This document shows, in pieces, positions 7,962 through 15,508 of a stretch of DNA of 64,000 nucleotides. The stretch's first letter is position 1, and each line of letters opens with the position of its first letter. Source of the DNA: Plantactinospora alkalitolerans. Its GTDB lineage: Bacteria > Actinomycetota > Actinomycetes > Mycobacteriales > Micromonosporaceae. The translations under genes were made by a program, and so were the position numbers. Below the pieces are notes generated by a model. That model had not been told where the DNA came from, made no database searches, and worked only from the letters and a program-made list of their open reading frames with translations. The DNA is taken from NCBI RefSeq assembly GCF_015690345.1, contig NZ_JADPUN010000422.1, positions 1-64,000 on the forward strand. Reading direction: 5' to 3'.

Positions 7962-8362
7962 TGCGGCACCTCCGTCGGGTCGTCGCAGGCAGCGTTCTTC
8001 ATCTGGCCGACCAGGTCGCGCCGGCCGGCGCGCCAGCCCAGCCGGTACATCGCGGCCTGGTCGGCCGGTTTCGACATCGAGGCCGTCGGCGGCTCTGGTG
8101 CCGTCACGGCGGGCGGGTCTTCACCGAGAATCGCCGCCGCGACCACCTCCAGCGCCGGCGTGGTCGGCCCGGACCGCAGCATGCTTACGAGCATCCGACC
8201 AAGAACCGGCTCGGAGACGATCGCGGCGTACTCGCCGACGGGACCGCCGAGCCAGCCGTTCATCGCGTCCCGCCAGCTGGACGACGTTCCGTCGAACGCT
8301 TCAGTCGCATCGTCGAGACGGTCGGCCAGCACCTGGGCGGCGCGTATCAGCTGACTAGTCAT
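7958..8362 (-). CDS. Hypothetical protein, 134 aa
   Basis: It starts at ATG 8362 (MTSQLIRAAQVLADRLDDATEAF) and its stop overlaps the HD-protein start as ATGA. Helical, with an Ala/Pro-rich linker in the middle. No motif was recognised. Confidence 0.6.
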   Translation of the reverse strand: MTSQLIRAAQVLADRLDDATEAFDGTSSSWRDAMNGWLGGPVGEYAAIVSEPVLGRMLVSMLRSGPTTPALEVVAAAILGEDPPAVTAPEPPTASMSKPADQAAMYRLGWRAGRRDLVGQMKNAACDDPTEVPQ

Positions 8363-8367
8363 CCTGG

Positions 8368-8688
8368 CTACCGCTTCCGGTCGTCGGGGTCGGGCTGGCC
8401 CGACTGGGCGTTGAGTGCCGCCGCGATCTGCCTGACCTGGTCCCAGCGGGCCTGGACGGCGTCGGTCCCGAACACCAGGTCCTGGTCGTTGACGAGCACG
8501 TCGGTGATCGGCGTGCTCCTGGTCACCCGCGGTACGTCCCCGCGGCCCTTCGGCGCGGCCTTGCCGCGGACGAGCAGGATCCAGACCTCGTCGCCGTGCT
8601 GCATGTCGAGGTAGTTGCGCTGCTCCCCTTCCGGGTTCGCCAGGATCGCGAACCACGGGCCGCGAGTACCTGCGGGTACTTCAGGCAT
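8368..8688 (-). CDS. Hypothetical protein, 106 aa
   Basis: ATG 8688 (MPEVPAGTRGPWFAIL) with GGAG upstream, after hairpin module copy 4. A beta-rich core (DEVWILLVRGKAAPKG, TPITDVLVND) precedes an acidic/basic tail. No family was recognised. Confidence 0.6.
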   Translation of the reverse strand: MPEVPAGTRGPWFAILANPEGEQRNYLDMQHGDEVWILLVRGKAAPKGRGDVPRVTRSTPITDVLVNDQDLVFGTDAVQARWDQVRQIAAALNAQSGQPDPDDRKR

Positions 8689-8766
8689 GGTCGTACTCCA
8701 ATCCGGCACGCCACTCTGGCGGCCTCCGCACCGCCCGGACACGAGGCCCGGTCGGCACGGGGGTCG
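8689..8766 (-). repeat. Intercistronic hairpin module, copy 4
   Basis: A GC-rich stem is followed by the small hairpin CGCCA-GAG-TGGCG, then the ribosome binding site of the 106-aa gene. Confidence 0.6.
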
Positions 8767-8982
8767 TCAGAACTGGCGCAGCGCCAACACTTCGGCGACG
8801 ACCTCCGGGAGTACGGGAATGTCGCGCTCCATCAGCTCGTCGCTGATATGACGAGGGGTCCGTCGGGGATCTTCCGTGCGTAGCCTGACGATGAGCTCGA
8901 CGACGTCCGCCCCGAGATCGTCGACGCCTCGGACGATGCGAGCAGTCGTGTAGGAGGAGTCCGAGAATCCGTACGAGGTCAT
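8767..8982 (-). CDS. Hypothetical protein, 71 aa
   Basis: Start ATG 8982 overlaps the preceding stop (ATGA). The pattern DVVELIVRLRTEDPRRTPRHISDELMERDIPVLPEVVAEVL resembles a small helix-turn-helix; DNA binding is possible but unproven. Confidence 0.55.
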   Translation of the reverse strand: MTSYGFSDSSYTTARIVRGVDDLGADVVELIVRLRTEDPRRTPRHISDELMERDIPVLPEVVAEVLALRQF

Positions 8983-9434
8983 CCTGTGCACCCTTCGGTC
9001 AGCGCCGCGATGATCGCCGCACACTGGGTCGGCTCGGCCCACTTGCGCTCCTCGGCGACATCGGCCAGGTAGTTCACGGTGTGCGCGTTCGGCAGGATGA
9101 CTGACACCACGCGCCCGTCGACGTACACGTCTTTGCACCCTTTGTCGTGCAGGAAGTCGGCGCAGCTCTCGGCGTCTTCGCGGCTGTTGCAGGTGAGGCG
9201 CGTCGCCGGGTCGTTGAGGAACCGGTAGCCGTCGAGGCGGCCGTAGCGATCGAGCTGGATGCGCGACTGTCTGCGCTCGCCGGGAGGGTTGCACGCGGGT
9301 ACGACGTAGGCCGCCCCGTCGTCGGTGAGCTGAACAACGCGTACGTGCCGGGTCTGGTTGCGAGCCTTCAGCTCCCAGACCTCCAGGACCTGGGCCGGGG
9401 TGAAATCGGTCCGGCGGAATCTCAGATTGATCAT
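8979..9434 (-). CDS. Hypothetical protein, 151 aa
   Basis: It begins at ATG 9434 (MINLRFRRTDFTPAQVLEVWEL) behind AGAGGA. Beta-rich, with scattered Cys. It is flanked by hairpin module copy 5 and coupled to the next gene. Function unknown. Confidence 0.6.
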   Translation of the reverse strand: MINLRFRRTDFTPAQVLEVWELKARNQTRHVRVVQLTDDGAAYVVPACNPPGERRQSRIQLDRYGRLDGYRFLNDPATRLTCNSREDAESCADFLHDKGCKDVYVDGRVVSVILPNAHTVNYLADVAEERKWAEPTQCAAIIAALTEGCTG

Positions 9435-9512
9435 GGATAGTCCTCTGTCGGGGTCGCCCGTCTGGCAACCTCCGCGCCGCCCGGACGCGAGGCCCGGCCG
9501 GCACGGAGGCGG
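9435..9512 (-). repeat. Intercistronic hairpin module, copy 5
   Basis: A GC-rich stem around CCGGGCGGCGCGG is followed by GGTTGCC-AGACG-GGCGACC, a 7-bp second stem, then the ribosome binding site. Confidence 0.65.
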
Positions 9513-9779
9513 TCAGGCCGGCACGCGCGCCAGGACGGCGTCGATCGACGCCAGGGCCTCCTCGTGCTGGCGCCTGGCGCCCTCCAGCTCCTCCCGGGAG
9601 TAGGAGGACGGCAGGCCGTACACGGTGGTGATGAGCTGTACGGAGTTGTCCGGTTGACGAACGAGTGCCACGTAGCTGTCGTCCGATTCCTGGTCGACCT
9701 GCAGCACGGTGGCGACCTGCTCGATGGCGCAGTCCGGATACTTGGCGGCGACCCGCGCGGTGAAGTCCCCCAGAGACAT
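9513..9779 (-). CDS. Hypothetical protein, 88 aa
   Basis: ATG 9779 follows AAAGGA. A small beta part (YVALVRQPDNSVQLITTVYG) precedes a C-terminal helix (SREELEGARRQHEEALASI). No family was recognised. Confidence 0.6.
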   Translation of the reverse strand: MSLGDFTARVAAKYPDCAIEQVATVLQVDQESDDSYVALVRQPDNSVQLITTVYGLPSSYSREELEGARRQHEEALASIDAVLARVPA

Positions 9780-9856
9780 GATCAATCCTTTCGTCGGGGT
9801 TGCGTCTGGCAACCTCCGCGCCGCCCGGACGCGAGGCCCGGGCGGCGCGGGGGTGG
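9780..9856 (-). repeat. Intercistronic hairpin module, copy 6 (clearest copy)
   Basis: In coding sense, the perfect 13-bp stem CCGCGCCGCCCGG / CCGGGCGGCGCGG is followed directly by GGTTGC-CAGAC-GCAACC, then AAAGGA and ATG. Confidence 0.7.
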
Positions 9857-10237
9857 TCAGCTGGCCATCTCCTGGGCGTGGCTCCGGTTCTTGGCGAGCT
9901 GCGCCAACCTGCTCTCGCGAGTCTTCGGGGAGTCGAGCTGTCCGGCCACTGTGATCGCGGCAGCGAACTGGGCGTCGGCCCCAGCAAAGTCGCCGAGGCG
10001 CGCCAGGCAGATCCCGAGTTGTTCGCGGGCCACGGACTCCGCGCCGATCAGGCCGTACTGCTGGGCGAGCTCCGCCGAGCGCTGGTAGTGCGGCCTCGCG
10101 TCACCGGTGCGCCCCGCTCGGACGAGTGCGTTGCCGAGCGTCGTAGACATGTTCACCACGTTGATCATGTCGCTCGTCGACTCCGCGTGCCGCAGAGCTG
10201 CTTCGATCATCCCGAGGTCGTCAGTGTTGTTGGGCAT
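9857..10237 (-). CDS. TPR-like helical repeat protein, 126 aa
   Basis: Start ATG 10237 behind AAAGGGA. The helix pairs (EAALRHAESTSDMINVVNM, LGNALVRAGRTGDARPHYQ, REQLGICLARLGDFAGADAQ) read like two to three tetratricopeptide repeats, which mediate protein-protein contacts. The partner is unknown. Confidence 0.65.
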   Translation of the reverse strand: MPNNTDDLGMIEAALRHAESTSDMINVVNMSTTLGNALVRAGRTGDARPHYQRSAELAQQYGLIGAESVAREQLGICLARLGDFAGADAQFAAAITVAGQLDSPKTRESRLAQLAKNRSHAQEMAS

Positions 10238-10316
10238 GGCATCCCTTTCTCGTTCGGTCGCCCGTCTGGCAACCTCCGCGCCGCCCGGACACGAGGCCCG
10301 GCCGGCACGGGGGTAG
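10238..10316 (-). repeat. Intercistronic hairpin module, copy 7
   Basis: It has the same two-stem layout as copy 5, with second stem GGTTGCC/GGCGACC. Confidence 0.65.
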
Positions 10317-10601
10317 TCAGGCTCGGTAGCCGACCATGACCCCGGTGACGGTCGTCGCCTCCTGCACGACGGAGACCGGACCCGACCGGCCAGCGTCTGC
10401 GGCGCCCCTGGCATAGACGAAGTCGACGAGCTCCTTGAATGCCGGCTCGTCGAGTGCGTCCCTGACCGCTTCCTCGAACTCCTCGGGGGTCATCGGCGCG
10501 CCGGACTCTTCGGCGTCGACGAGGCGGGCAAGGTGCCGGGCGGTCTCCTCGTAGAACGACTCCGGCGGTTTGGGCTGGCTGTCGGGGCTGGACTGGCTCA
10601 T
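10317..10601 (-). CDS. Hypothetical protein, 94 aa
   Basis: ATG 10601 (MSQSSPDSQPKPPESFY) with AAGGAGA upstream. A flexible Ser/Pro N-terminus precedes an acidic helical middle and a short beta tail. Function unknown. Confidence 0.6.
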   Translation of the reverse strand: MSQSSPDSQPKPPESFYEETARHLARLVDAEESGAPMTPEEFEEAVRDALDEPAFKELVDFVYARGAADAGRSGPVSVVQEATTVTGVMVGYRA

Positions 10602-10678
10602 GTTGATCTCCTTCGTCGGGGTTGCGTCTGGCAACCTCCGCACCGTCCGGACGCGAGGCCCGGGCGGCACGGGGGTGG
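10602..10678 (-). repeat. Intercistronic hairpin module, copy 8
   Basis: A GC-rich stem, then GGTTGC-CAGAC-GCAACC, then AAGGAGA and the start. Confidence 0.65.
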
Positions 10679-10900
10679 TCAGATCCTCGGACCGTCGGCC
10701 TGCTCCAGCGCCTCGGCGAACGTCAGCCGCTCTGCTTCGGGAACCGCCGGCATGGATCGGTCGCGGCGGACCAGCAACACCATCCAGGTGCGACCGGACA
10801 CGAGCGTGCAGAACCGCCCGGCACCGCCGTACAGGTTCGCCAGCACGGCGATCCGGCGGATCGGGATCCACCCCTTGAAGAAGTGGCGCCGCAGCTTCAC
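10679..10900 (-). CDS. Hypothetical protein, 73 aa
   Basis: The GTG at 10900 overlaps the previous stop (GTGA). A basic, beta-rich N-terminal half (RRIAVLANLYGGAGRFCTLV) precedes an acidic helix. No family was recognised. Confidence 0.55.
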   Translation of the reverse strand: MKLRRHFFKGWIPIRRIAVLANLYGGAGRFCTLVSGRTWMVLLVRRDRSMPAVPEAERLTFAEALEQADGPRI

Positions 10901-11160
10901 CGGACAGCCTCCGCCCCCAGCAGGTCGCGCAGCTGCTTCGCCGCTATCCGCAGTACGTCGGCCTCGACGCCGGCGTCCCGGATGCCAAACTCGTCCAGCC
11001 CGTCGTCCCAGTCGTCGTCCTCAGGGCGGGCGACTGGGTCGACGTCACACTTCGCGTCCAGTTCGGTCGCGCGCTCCTCCCACTGGATAGCGAGGTCCAC
11101 CAGGTGGTCCGCCAAGGTTGGCTCGTCGGATGCCGTTTCCAAGTGGTCGGCGGGGTTCAT
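10897..11160 (-). CDS. Hypothetical acidic protein, 87 aa
   Basis: ATG 11160 overlaps the previous stop (ATGA). Helical, with an acidic linker (RPEDDDWDDGLDEFG). It sits between the MazG-like gene and a basic small protein. Role unknown. Confidence 0.6.
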   Translation of the reverse strand: MNPADHLETASDEPTLADHLVDLAIQWEERATELDAKCDVDPVARPEDDDWDDGLDEFGIRDAGVEADVLRIAAKQLRDLLGAEAVR

Positions 11161-11714
11161 CGCGGCACTCCGATCCCGTCGAGGCGGGTGTTGAGCTTGG
11201 CGAGGTCTTCGCCCGCCACCAGCGCTACGTCGAATCCGAGGGCGGCGATCAGTTCGGCCGCCGCCCGTGCGACCTCGTCGAGCTGGCTCACGACCTGGTG
11301 CGTCTCGACGATGACCCCCCGCTCCCGCTTCCGCGGGTTCTGGCCGGTCCACCCGATCACGAGGTCGCCGAGCCCGGCAATCGACCGGATCAGGTTCCTC
11401 TCCGCGCCGGCCAGGTTCGGCGAGGTAGCGGCCTTGATCCGGTAGATCTCGCCGAGGACCAGGCGGTGACTGAGTCTCGCCTGGGCGGTGCAGGAGGTCA
11501 CGATGACGTCGACACACTCGGCCGCGGCGGCACGCCAGTCTCCGGCGTCCAGTGCGGCCAGAACCTCGGCCAACTCCTCCAACGGCTTCGCGGTGATCTG
11601 CAGGACGTGCTCCGCCTGGTTGGTGCCGTTCTCGGCGGCCAGCCAGCCCGCGATCCGACTGACGGTCCGATCGGCCAGCGTCGCCACCTGGATCGGACTC
11701 AGGGCCGTGCTCAT
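11157..11714 (-). CDS. MazG-like protein, paralogue A, catalytic acids not conserved
   Basis: 185 aa. The C-terminal half matches the actinobacterial MazG-like pattern around GWTGQNPRKR, followed by a helix ending ELIAALGFDV and a LAKLNTRL tail. In active all-alpha NTP pyrophosphohydrolases the helix before GQNPRKG carries the EExxE metal ligands; here it reads SIAGLGDLVIGW, so most of them are missing. It is 35-40% alike by eye to the 198-aa gene at 13948-14544, which shares the N-terminal WLAAENGT segment. Likely a non-catalytic or altered-substrate member. Confidence 0.6.
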   Translation of the reverse strand: MSTALSPIQVATLADRTVSRIAGWLAAENGTNQAEHVLQITAKPLEELAEVLAALDAGDWRAAAAECVDVIVTSCTAQARLSHRLVLGEIYRIKAATSPNLAGAERNLIRSIAGLGDLVIGWTGQNPRKRERGVIVETHQVVSQLDEVARAAAELIAALGFDVALVAGEDLAKLNTRLDGIGVPR

Positions 11715-12070
11715 CGCGTCTCCACCCGGACGTACAGCGGGCGCCACGATCCGCCGCCGCCCGAGTCGCATGCGTCGCAGCCCTGCACGTTGATCGGCCC
11801 GCTGACGCGCTCGTTCCACCATTCGGTGTTGTCGCAGCGGTAGCCGCCCGAGCCCACATGGATGAACAGCGCACTCCCGTCCGGGGAAGTGACCGGCTCG
11901 CAGCCGGCCGGAGTAGGGACGAACGCGTCGGCCACGGCCACCGCGGTCGCCTCCACCGCCTCCATCCCCGACCAGCCGTGCTGGTCATGGTTGGCGGACG
12001 CAACGAGGCGGTCGCCGACGTACACCTCGATGCGCTCGTCGTCCGGGCGCTCGATACGTACTTCACTCAT
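11711..12070 (-). CDS. Hypothetical protein, 119 aa
   Basis: Start ATG 12070 behind AGGAG. The N-terminal half looks alpha/beta (RIEVYVGDRLVASANHDQHG). The C-terminal half has CDN, CDACDS and a glycine run, possibly zinc-binding. Its stop overlaps the MazG-like start. Confidence 0.6.
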   Translation of the reverse strand: MSEVRIERPDDERIEVYVGDRLVASANHDQHGWSGMEAVEATAVAVADAFVPTPAGCEPVTSPDGSALFIHVGSGGYRCDNTEWWNERVSGPINVQGCDACDSGGGGSWRPLYVRVETR

Positions 12071-12153
12071 CGCAAGCTCCTAGGTTTGGGCAGGGTCCGC
12101 GTCTGGCGGCCACCGCGGCCCGCCCGGCCATCCCGGGCGAACCACAGAAGCGG
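12071..12153 (-). repeat. Intercistronic hairpin module, copy 9
   Basis: Variant second hairpin built on GGCCGCCAGACGCGGAC. The first stem is around the GGGCGGGCC segment. Confidence 0.5.
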
Positions 12154-12537
12154 TCAGCGGGCAGACGTACCGGGGGTGACGTTGATCGCGCGCACCATGT
12201 GCTCGGGGGTGAAGACCTCGCCGCCGGCGTCGACGGCGGTGGCGCACGGCCACTGGGTGACCTCGCCGTCGTCCCAGCACACCGCGCAGACCCACACCTT
12301 CGGGGTGCAGGTGTCCGTGAAGCGCGGAATGTGGAACCGGGCGGGCAGGGTCGCCTTCTCCTCCATGGTCATGTCTGTCAGCGTTTCCCAGCACGGCATG
12401 TCGGGGGCCTCGACGAGGGTTGCCCGCTGCGCGCACGTCTGGTGGATCGGGTCCGGATCGACCTGGCCGTTCGTACGGCAGGTGCCGCACGCCTGAGGGC
12501 CGGGCTTGGTTCCGGTCGTCATCGTCGTCATCTCCAT
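12154..12537 (-). CDS. Zinc-ribbon protein, 127 aa
   Basis: Start ATG 12537 behind GAGGAGA. It carries CGTC with a downstream QTC, then CAVCWDD, which together look like a two-part zinc ribbon. The rest is globular (EVFTPEHMVRAINV). Function unknown. Confidence 0.6.
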   Translation of the reverse strand: MEMTTMTTGTKPGPQACGTCRTNGQVDPDPIHQTCAQRATLVEAPDMPCWETLTDMTMEEKATLPARFHIPRFTDTCTPKVWVCAVCWDDGEVTQWPCATAVDAGGEVFTPEHMVRAINVTPGTSAR

Positions 12538-12611
12538 CGATCTCCTCGTTAGTCCAAGTCCGCGTCTGGCGGCCACCGCGGTCGCCGGCGGGCCAGCGAC
12601 CGCAGAAGCGG
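12538..12611 (-). repeat. Intercistronic hairpin module, copy 10
   Basis: First stem GCGGTCGC/GCGACCGC (8 bp), second element GGCCGCCAGACGCGGAC, then GAGGAGA and the start. Confidence 0.6.
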
Positions 12612-13397
12612 TCAGTGTGCGTGCTCGCGCAGGCTGACAGCCCGCTTGTAGTCCTGGAAACGAATCTTCGCGATGGCCGACCGGTCCGGGGTTCGCAGGA
12701 CGATCCCCTCCGCGAGGCCGCCAGCACCGGAATCGAGGGCCACCCGTGTCGCCGGCAGCCGCTGCGCCAACCAGACGTGGGTGTCGGCCACCTTCGTCGG
12801 AACGTTCACGGCGCTGTCAACGAACAGACGCGGGGTCAACTGGGCGCCGACCGAGTCGGCCTCGATGCCCAGCGCCGTCTCGCTGTAGAACCGCTGTCCA
12901 CCCTGGTCGCGCCATGCGGCGATTTGCGCCGACGGCCAGTGCAGCATCTCCTCGAATCCGTCGACCTTCGCGATGTCGAACAGGCGGTAGCCGACCTGCT
13001 TCGTTGAGGTGTACTGCCTGCTGGCCGCCGTTGTCTTGCCGCCGTAGACCTCGGCGTAGTACACCGTGGGCCGGTCCACCACCCGGTTGGTCAGCAGCCG
13101 GTCAGCAAGCAGCCGGAGGGCGTCGACGATGCCGAGGGCCGGGTTGGCAACCAGGTCGCCGCTGCCGTACAGCAGCTCCTCGCGGCTGCCGATCAGGTAC
13201 GAGCCGTCAGGAAGGAGGACGACCCTCCCATTGCACCCGTCGACTTTCTCCGTCCCGATCACTGTGCCGGCGAACGGAACGTACTCATCGAGCAGCGCGC
13301 CACGCTCACCGAGCTTGTGGTACGTCGGGATTGACGGGTATTTCGTCATCGAGTTGATCGCGGCGAGGTCCGCCGTGCGTACGTTGAAGCTGGTCAT
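12612..13397 (-). CDS. Rnl2-type RNA ligase
   Basis: 261 aa. The nucleotidyltransferase motifs are in order. Motif I is TEKVDGCNGR with the adenylated Lys at about 51, then SREELLYGSG, the YAEVYGG segment (motif III region), AEGIVLRT (motif IV, about 229-236) and IAKIRFQDYK (motif V, about 242-251). Enzymes of this family use ATP to seal 3'-OH/5'-P RNA ends and repair nicked tRNA. Length fits a minimal Rnl2-like catalytic domain. In an element with over 30 tRNA genes a tRNA-repair role is the natural inference. A small DNA ligase is the alternative. Confidence 0.75.
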   Translation of the reverse strand: MTSFNVRTADLAAINSMTKYPSIPTYHKLGERGALLDEYVPFAGTVIGTEKVDGCNGRVVLLPDGSYLIGSREELLYGSGDLVANPALGIVDALRLLADRLLTNRVVDRPTVYYAEVYGGKTTAASRQYTSTKQVGYRLFDIAKVDGFEEMLHWPSAQIAAWRDQGGQRFYSETALGIEADSVGAQLTPRLFVDSAVNVPTKVADTHVWLAQRLPATRVALDSGAGGLAEGIVLRTPDRSAIAKIRFQDYKRAVSLREHAH

Positions 13398-13482
13398 GGG
13401 GTCCTTCTCGGGGTTGGTCCGACGAGTCCGCGTCTGGCGGCCACCGCGGTCGCCGGCGCGGTGCCGGAAACCACGGAAGCGG
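13398..13482 (-). repeat. Intercistronic hairpin module, copy 11
   Basis: Same layout as copy 10, with a GCCGGCG-rich first stem and the GGCCGCCAGACGCGGAC element, upstream of the RNA ligase start. Confidence 0.55.
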
Positions 13483-13866
13483 TCAGGGCAGGCTGATGCT
13501 CAAACTGCCCGCGATCCGGCGGATCAGGGCCACCGCGACAGCTGCTTCCCGGCGACTCATGTCCGGCCGAGCGTCGGCAGTCAGGTCGTACATCGCGTCG
13601 CCGGCGATGGTGACGTAGTAGACGCCGTGCGGGACGCCGAGGGCGTTCGCCGCATTGCCTCCCTCGACGTTCGGCGAAGGGTCCGCCGCGAACATGCTGG
13701 ATCTGCTCCGGTACACCTGCTCGCTGGCGAGTTCCAGCTGGGAGACCAGGACGGTGAATTCCTCCGCCGACAGGCGCAGCACCTCGGTCTCGTCGGCGTC
13801 GAGGAGGAACGCCCGAGAGGCGTCGCGGGTGACGTAGTACAGGCCGGACGGAGTGGACTGCTCCAT
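13483..13866 (-). CDS. Hypothetical protein, 127 aa
   Basis: Start ATG 13866 behind AAGGAGAA. Two GLYYVT/GVYYVT segments (residues 8-13 and 79-84) suggest an internally duplicated beta unit. Function unknown. Confidence 0.6.
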   Translation of the reverse strand: MEQSTPSGLYYVTRDASRAFLLDADETEVLRLSAEEFTVLVSQLELASEQVYRSRSSMFAADPSPNVEGGNAANALGVPHGVYYVTIAGDAMYDLTADARPDMSRREAAVAVALIRRIAGSLSISLP

Positions 13867-13947
13867 GATCGTTCTCCTTTGTCGGTTTGTCCGCGTCTGG
13901 CGGCCACCGCGGTCGCCGGCGAGGGGTGCCGGCAGCCACGGAAGCGG
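13867..13947 (-). repeat. Intercistronic hairpin module, copy 12
   Basis: Variant with the GGTGGCCGCCAGACGCGGAC element, before AAGGAGAA and the start. Confidence 0.55.
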
Positions 13948-14544
13948 TCAGCGAGGTAGGCCCAGCTCGTCGAGTTCGTCGTTGACCCTGTCGCACGCGG
14001 CGACGAGCGCCGGGCCGACGTCGTAACCGAGTTCGGCGATCAAGACCCCGGCCATCTCCGCGACGACGTCCAGACCAAGGCCCACCTGTGATGTCGGAGT
14101 GGTCGACCCTCCGGCTCGCTTGCGGGGATCGTGGCCCAACCACCCGACGACCAGTCCGGCAAGATCGGTCACGGCGCCGGCTAGGCGATCACACTCGAAC
14201 ATGAACCGGGCCCTGTCGCGCGGCTTTCGGTGGCACATCGCCTTGTCGACACCGTTCCCGATTCCGTCGGAGCCGAGCATCGCCTTCGCGGTGTAGGCGG
14301 TGATCACCAGGTCGGCGCAGGCCACCAGGGCGGTCTGGCGGTCCGGCGCAGCTGTCTGGAGTGCCCGGAGGATCTTGCCCAGATGCTGCATCGGCCGGGC
14401 CAGCACCTGCACGACCTGCTGCAGTTCGCCGGTGCCGTTCTCGGCGGCCAGCCAGCGGGCCGCGCGGTCGGCAGTCCGCTCGATGATCAACGCCACCTCG
14501 GCGGCCGTCGGTGCGGTGGCCGGGGTGCTGGTCGTCTCGGTCAT
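13948..14544 (-). CDS. MazG-like protein, paralogue B, catalytic acids not conserved
   Basis: 198 aa, ATG 14544 with AAAGGA upstream. It shares WLAAENGTG, the GWLGHDPRKR motif and a helix ending LIAELGYDV with paralogue A. The segment before the motif reads RLAGAVTDLAGLVVGW in place of the metal-binding EExxE. A 25-residue insert (residues 95-115) is absent from paralogue A. Two diverged copies in one operon imply a kept function other than classic NTP hydrolysis. Confidence 0.6.
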   Translation of the reverse strand: MTETTSTPATAPTAAEVALIIERTADRAARWLAAENGTGELQQVVQVLARPMQHLGKILRALQTAAPDRQTALVACADLVITAYTAKAMLGSDGIGNGVDKAMCHRKPRDRARFMFECDRLAGAVTDLAGLVVGWLGHDPRKRAGGSTTPTSQVGLGLDVVAEMAGVLIAELGYDVGPALVAACDRVNDELDELGLPR

Positions 14545-14912
14545 CTCGTTCCTTTCGTTGAATTCGGCGGGGCTGCGATGGACCCGTCGACGGGCAACGG
14601 TACGGCCGACCCGAAGGACGCGGCGCCGGCTGCGACTGCCTCGCGCGGGTTGAGCGTGCGAATGAACTCGGTCGCGGTGGTCGGCAGCTTCGAGCCGTCG
14701 GCGAGGTGCAGCAGGTAGCGCCGGTACCGGTGGCGGCCGTCGACCTCATCGGTCACCGTGATGTTGTCGACCTTCAGCCACTCCTGACGGTGGTCGACCT
14801 CAGCGGTGTCGATGTTGAAGGTGCCACCGGTGAGCACCCACCAGCCGGGCTTGATCTTGCGGCCCGCGCGGGAACGGCCGATCAGGGCGGGCTGGATGGT
14901 CTGCGCGGTCAC
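14541..14912 (-). CDS. Hypothetical protein, 123 aa
   Basis: GTG 14912 overlaps the DUF262 stop (GTGA). A beta-rich middle (GWWVLTGGTFNIDTAEVD, RRYLLHLADGSKLPTT) reads like a small barrel. Being coupled to the DUF262 gene, it may work with it. Function unknown. Confidence 0.6.
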   Translation of the reverse strand: MTAQTIQPALIGRSRAGRKIKPGWWVLTGGTFNIDTAEVDHRQEWLKVDNITVTDEVDGRHRYRRYLLHLADGSKLPTTATEFIRTLNPREAVAAGAASFGSAVPLPVDGSIAAPPNSTKGTR

Positions 14913-15508
14913 AACTTCCGCCCCTCGGCGACACGGGTCGCCCGAGCCATGTCGGCCCCGGTCTGCGGAGTGCCGTTGCCGTTGAGTAGCAGGAAGATCT
15001 CTGCTTCGGCCTGGAGTGAGGCGAACTCCCCGATGCCGACCGGCATGATCGTGCGGTTGGTTCCCCGGTTCTGGCCGAGCGGCGTCAGCCCGGTGTGCCG
15101 GACGTACGGGCCGTCGTCGGTGTCTTCTGCTGTCTCGACCATCTCGGCCGGAAACCATGACGCCGGCACGGCAAACTCGCCACGCATCCACATGGCGGCG
15201 GTGGTCAATCGCTGGCGCCCGTCGATCACCGCCCAGATCCCCTCGTCGGTGGCGCCGATGTCGTACGTCTCGACGTCGGCCCAGACGTCGCTGCTGCGGT
15301 CGTTGATGGTGATCGAGGGGACGGTCGCCCCACGCAGCCACGAGTAGACGAGGCCAACCCGCTGGTCGGTGCCCCACACGTCGCCGCGCTGGTACGGCGG
15401 GTTGAGATCAATGCGCCCGCTCTCGACGTAGGCAACGAGAGTCGTCAGCGGTATCGATGATGCGTTGATCGGCAGGCGCTCCAGCGGCGCCGGGGTCTGG
15501 CGGGTCAT
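14909..15508 (-). CDS. DUF262 (ParB/Srx-fold) protein, single domain
   Basis: 199 aa with the DUF262 hallmarks: LNPPYQRGDVW, WLRGATVPSITIND and the ParB-like VIDGRQRLTTAAMW. DUF262 is the N-terminal half of GmrSD-type restriction enzymes, where the domain binds or hydrolyses nucleotides. The DUF1524 nuclease half is missing here, so it is not a complete restriction enzyme. Stand-alone copies occur in phages and plasmids; a regulatory or counter-defence role is possible. Confidence 0.75.
   Translation of the reverse strand: MTRQTPAPLERLPINASSIPLTTLVAYVESGRIDLNPPYQRGDVWGTDQRVGLVYSWLRGATVPSITINDRSSDVWADVETYDIGATDEGIWAVIDGRQRLTTAAMWMRGEFAVPASWFPAEMVETAEDTDDGPYVRHTGLTPLGQNRGTNRTIMPVGIGEFASLQAEAEIFLLLNGNGTPQTGADMARATRVAEGRKL

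Noticed and set aside
14909-15508. Complete GmrSD-type restriction enzyme
   Set aside because: Only the DUF262 half is present; no DUF1524 nuclease motif follows.
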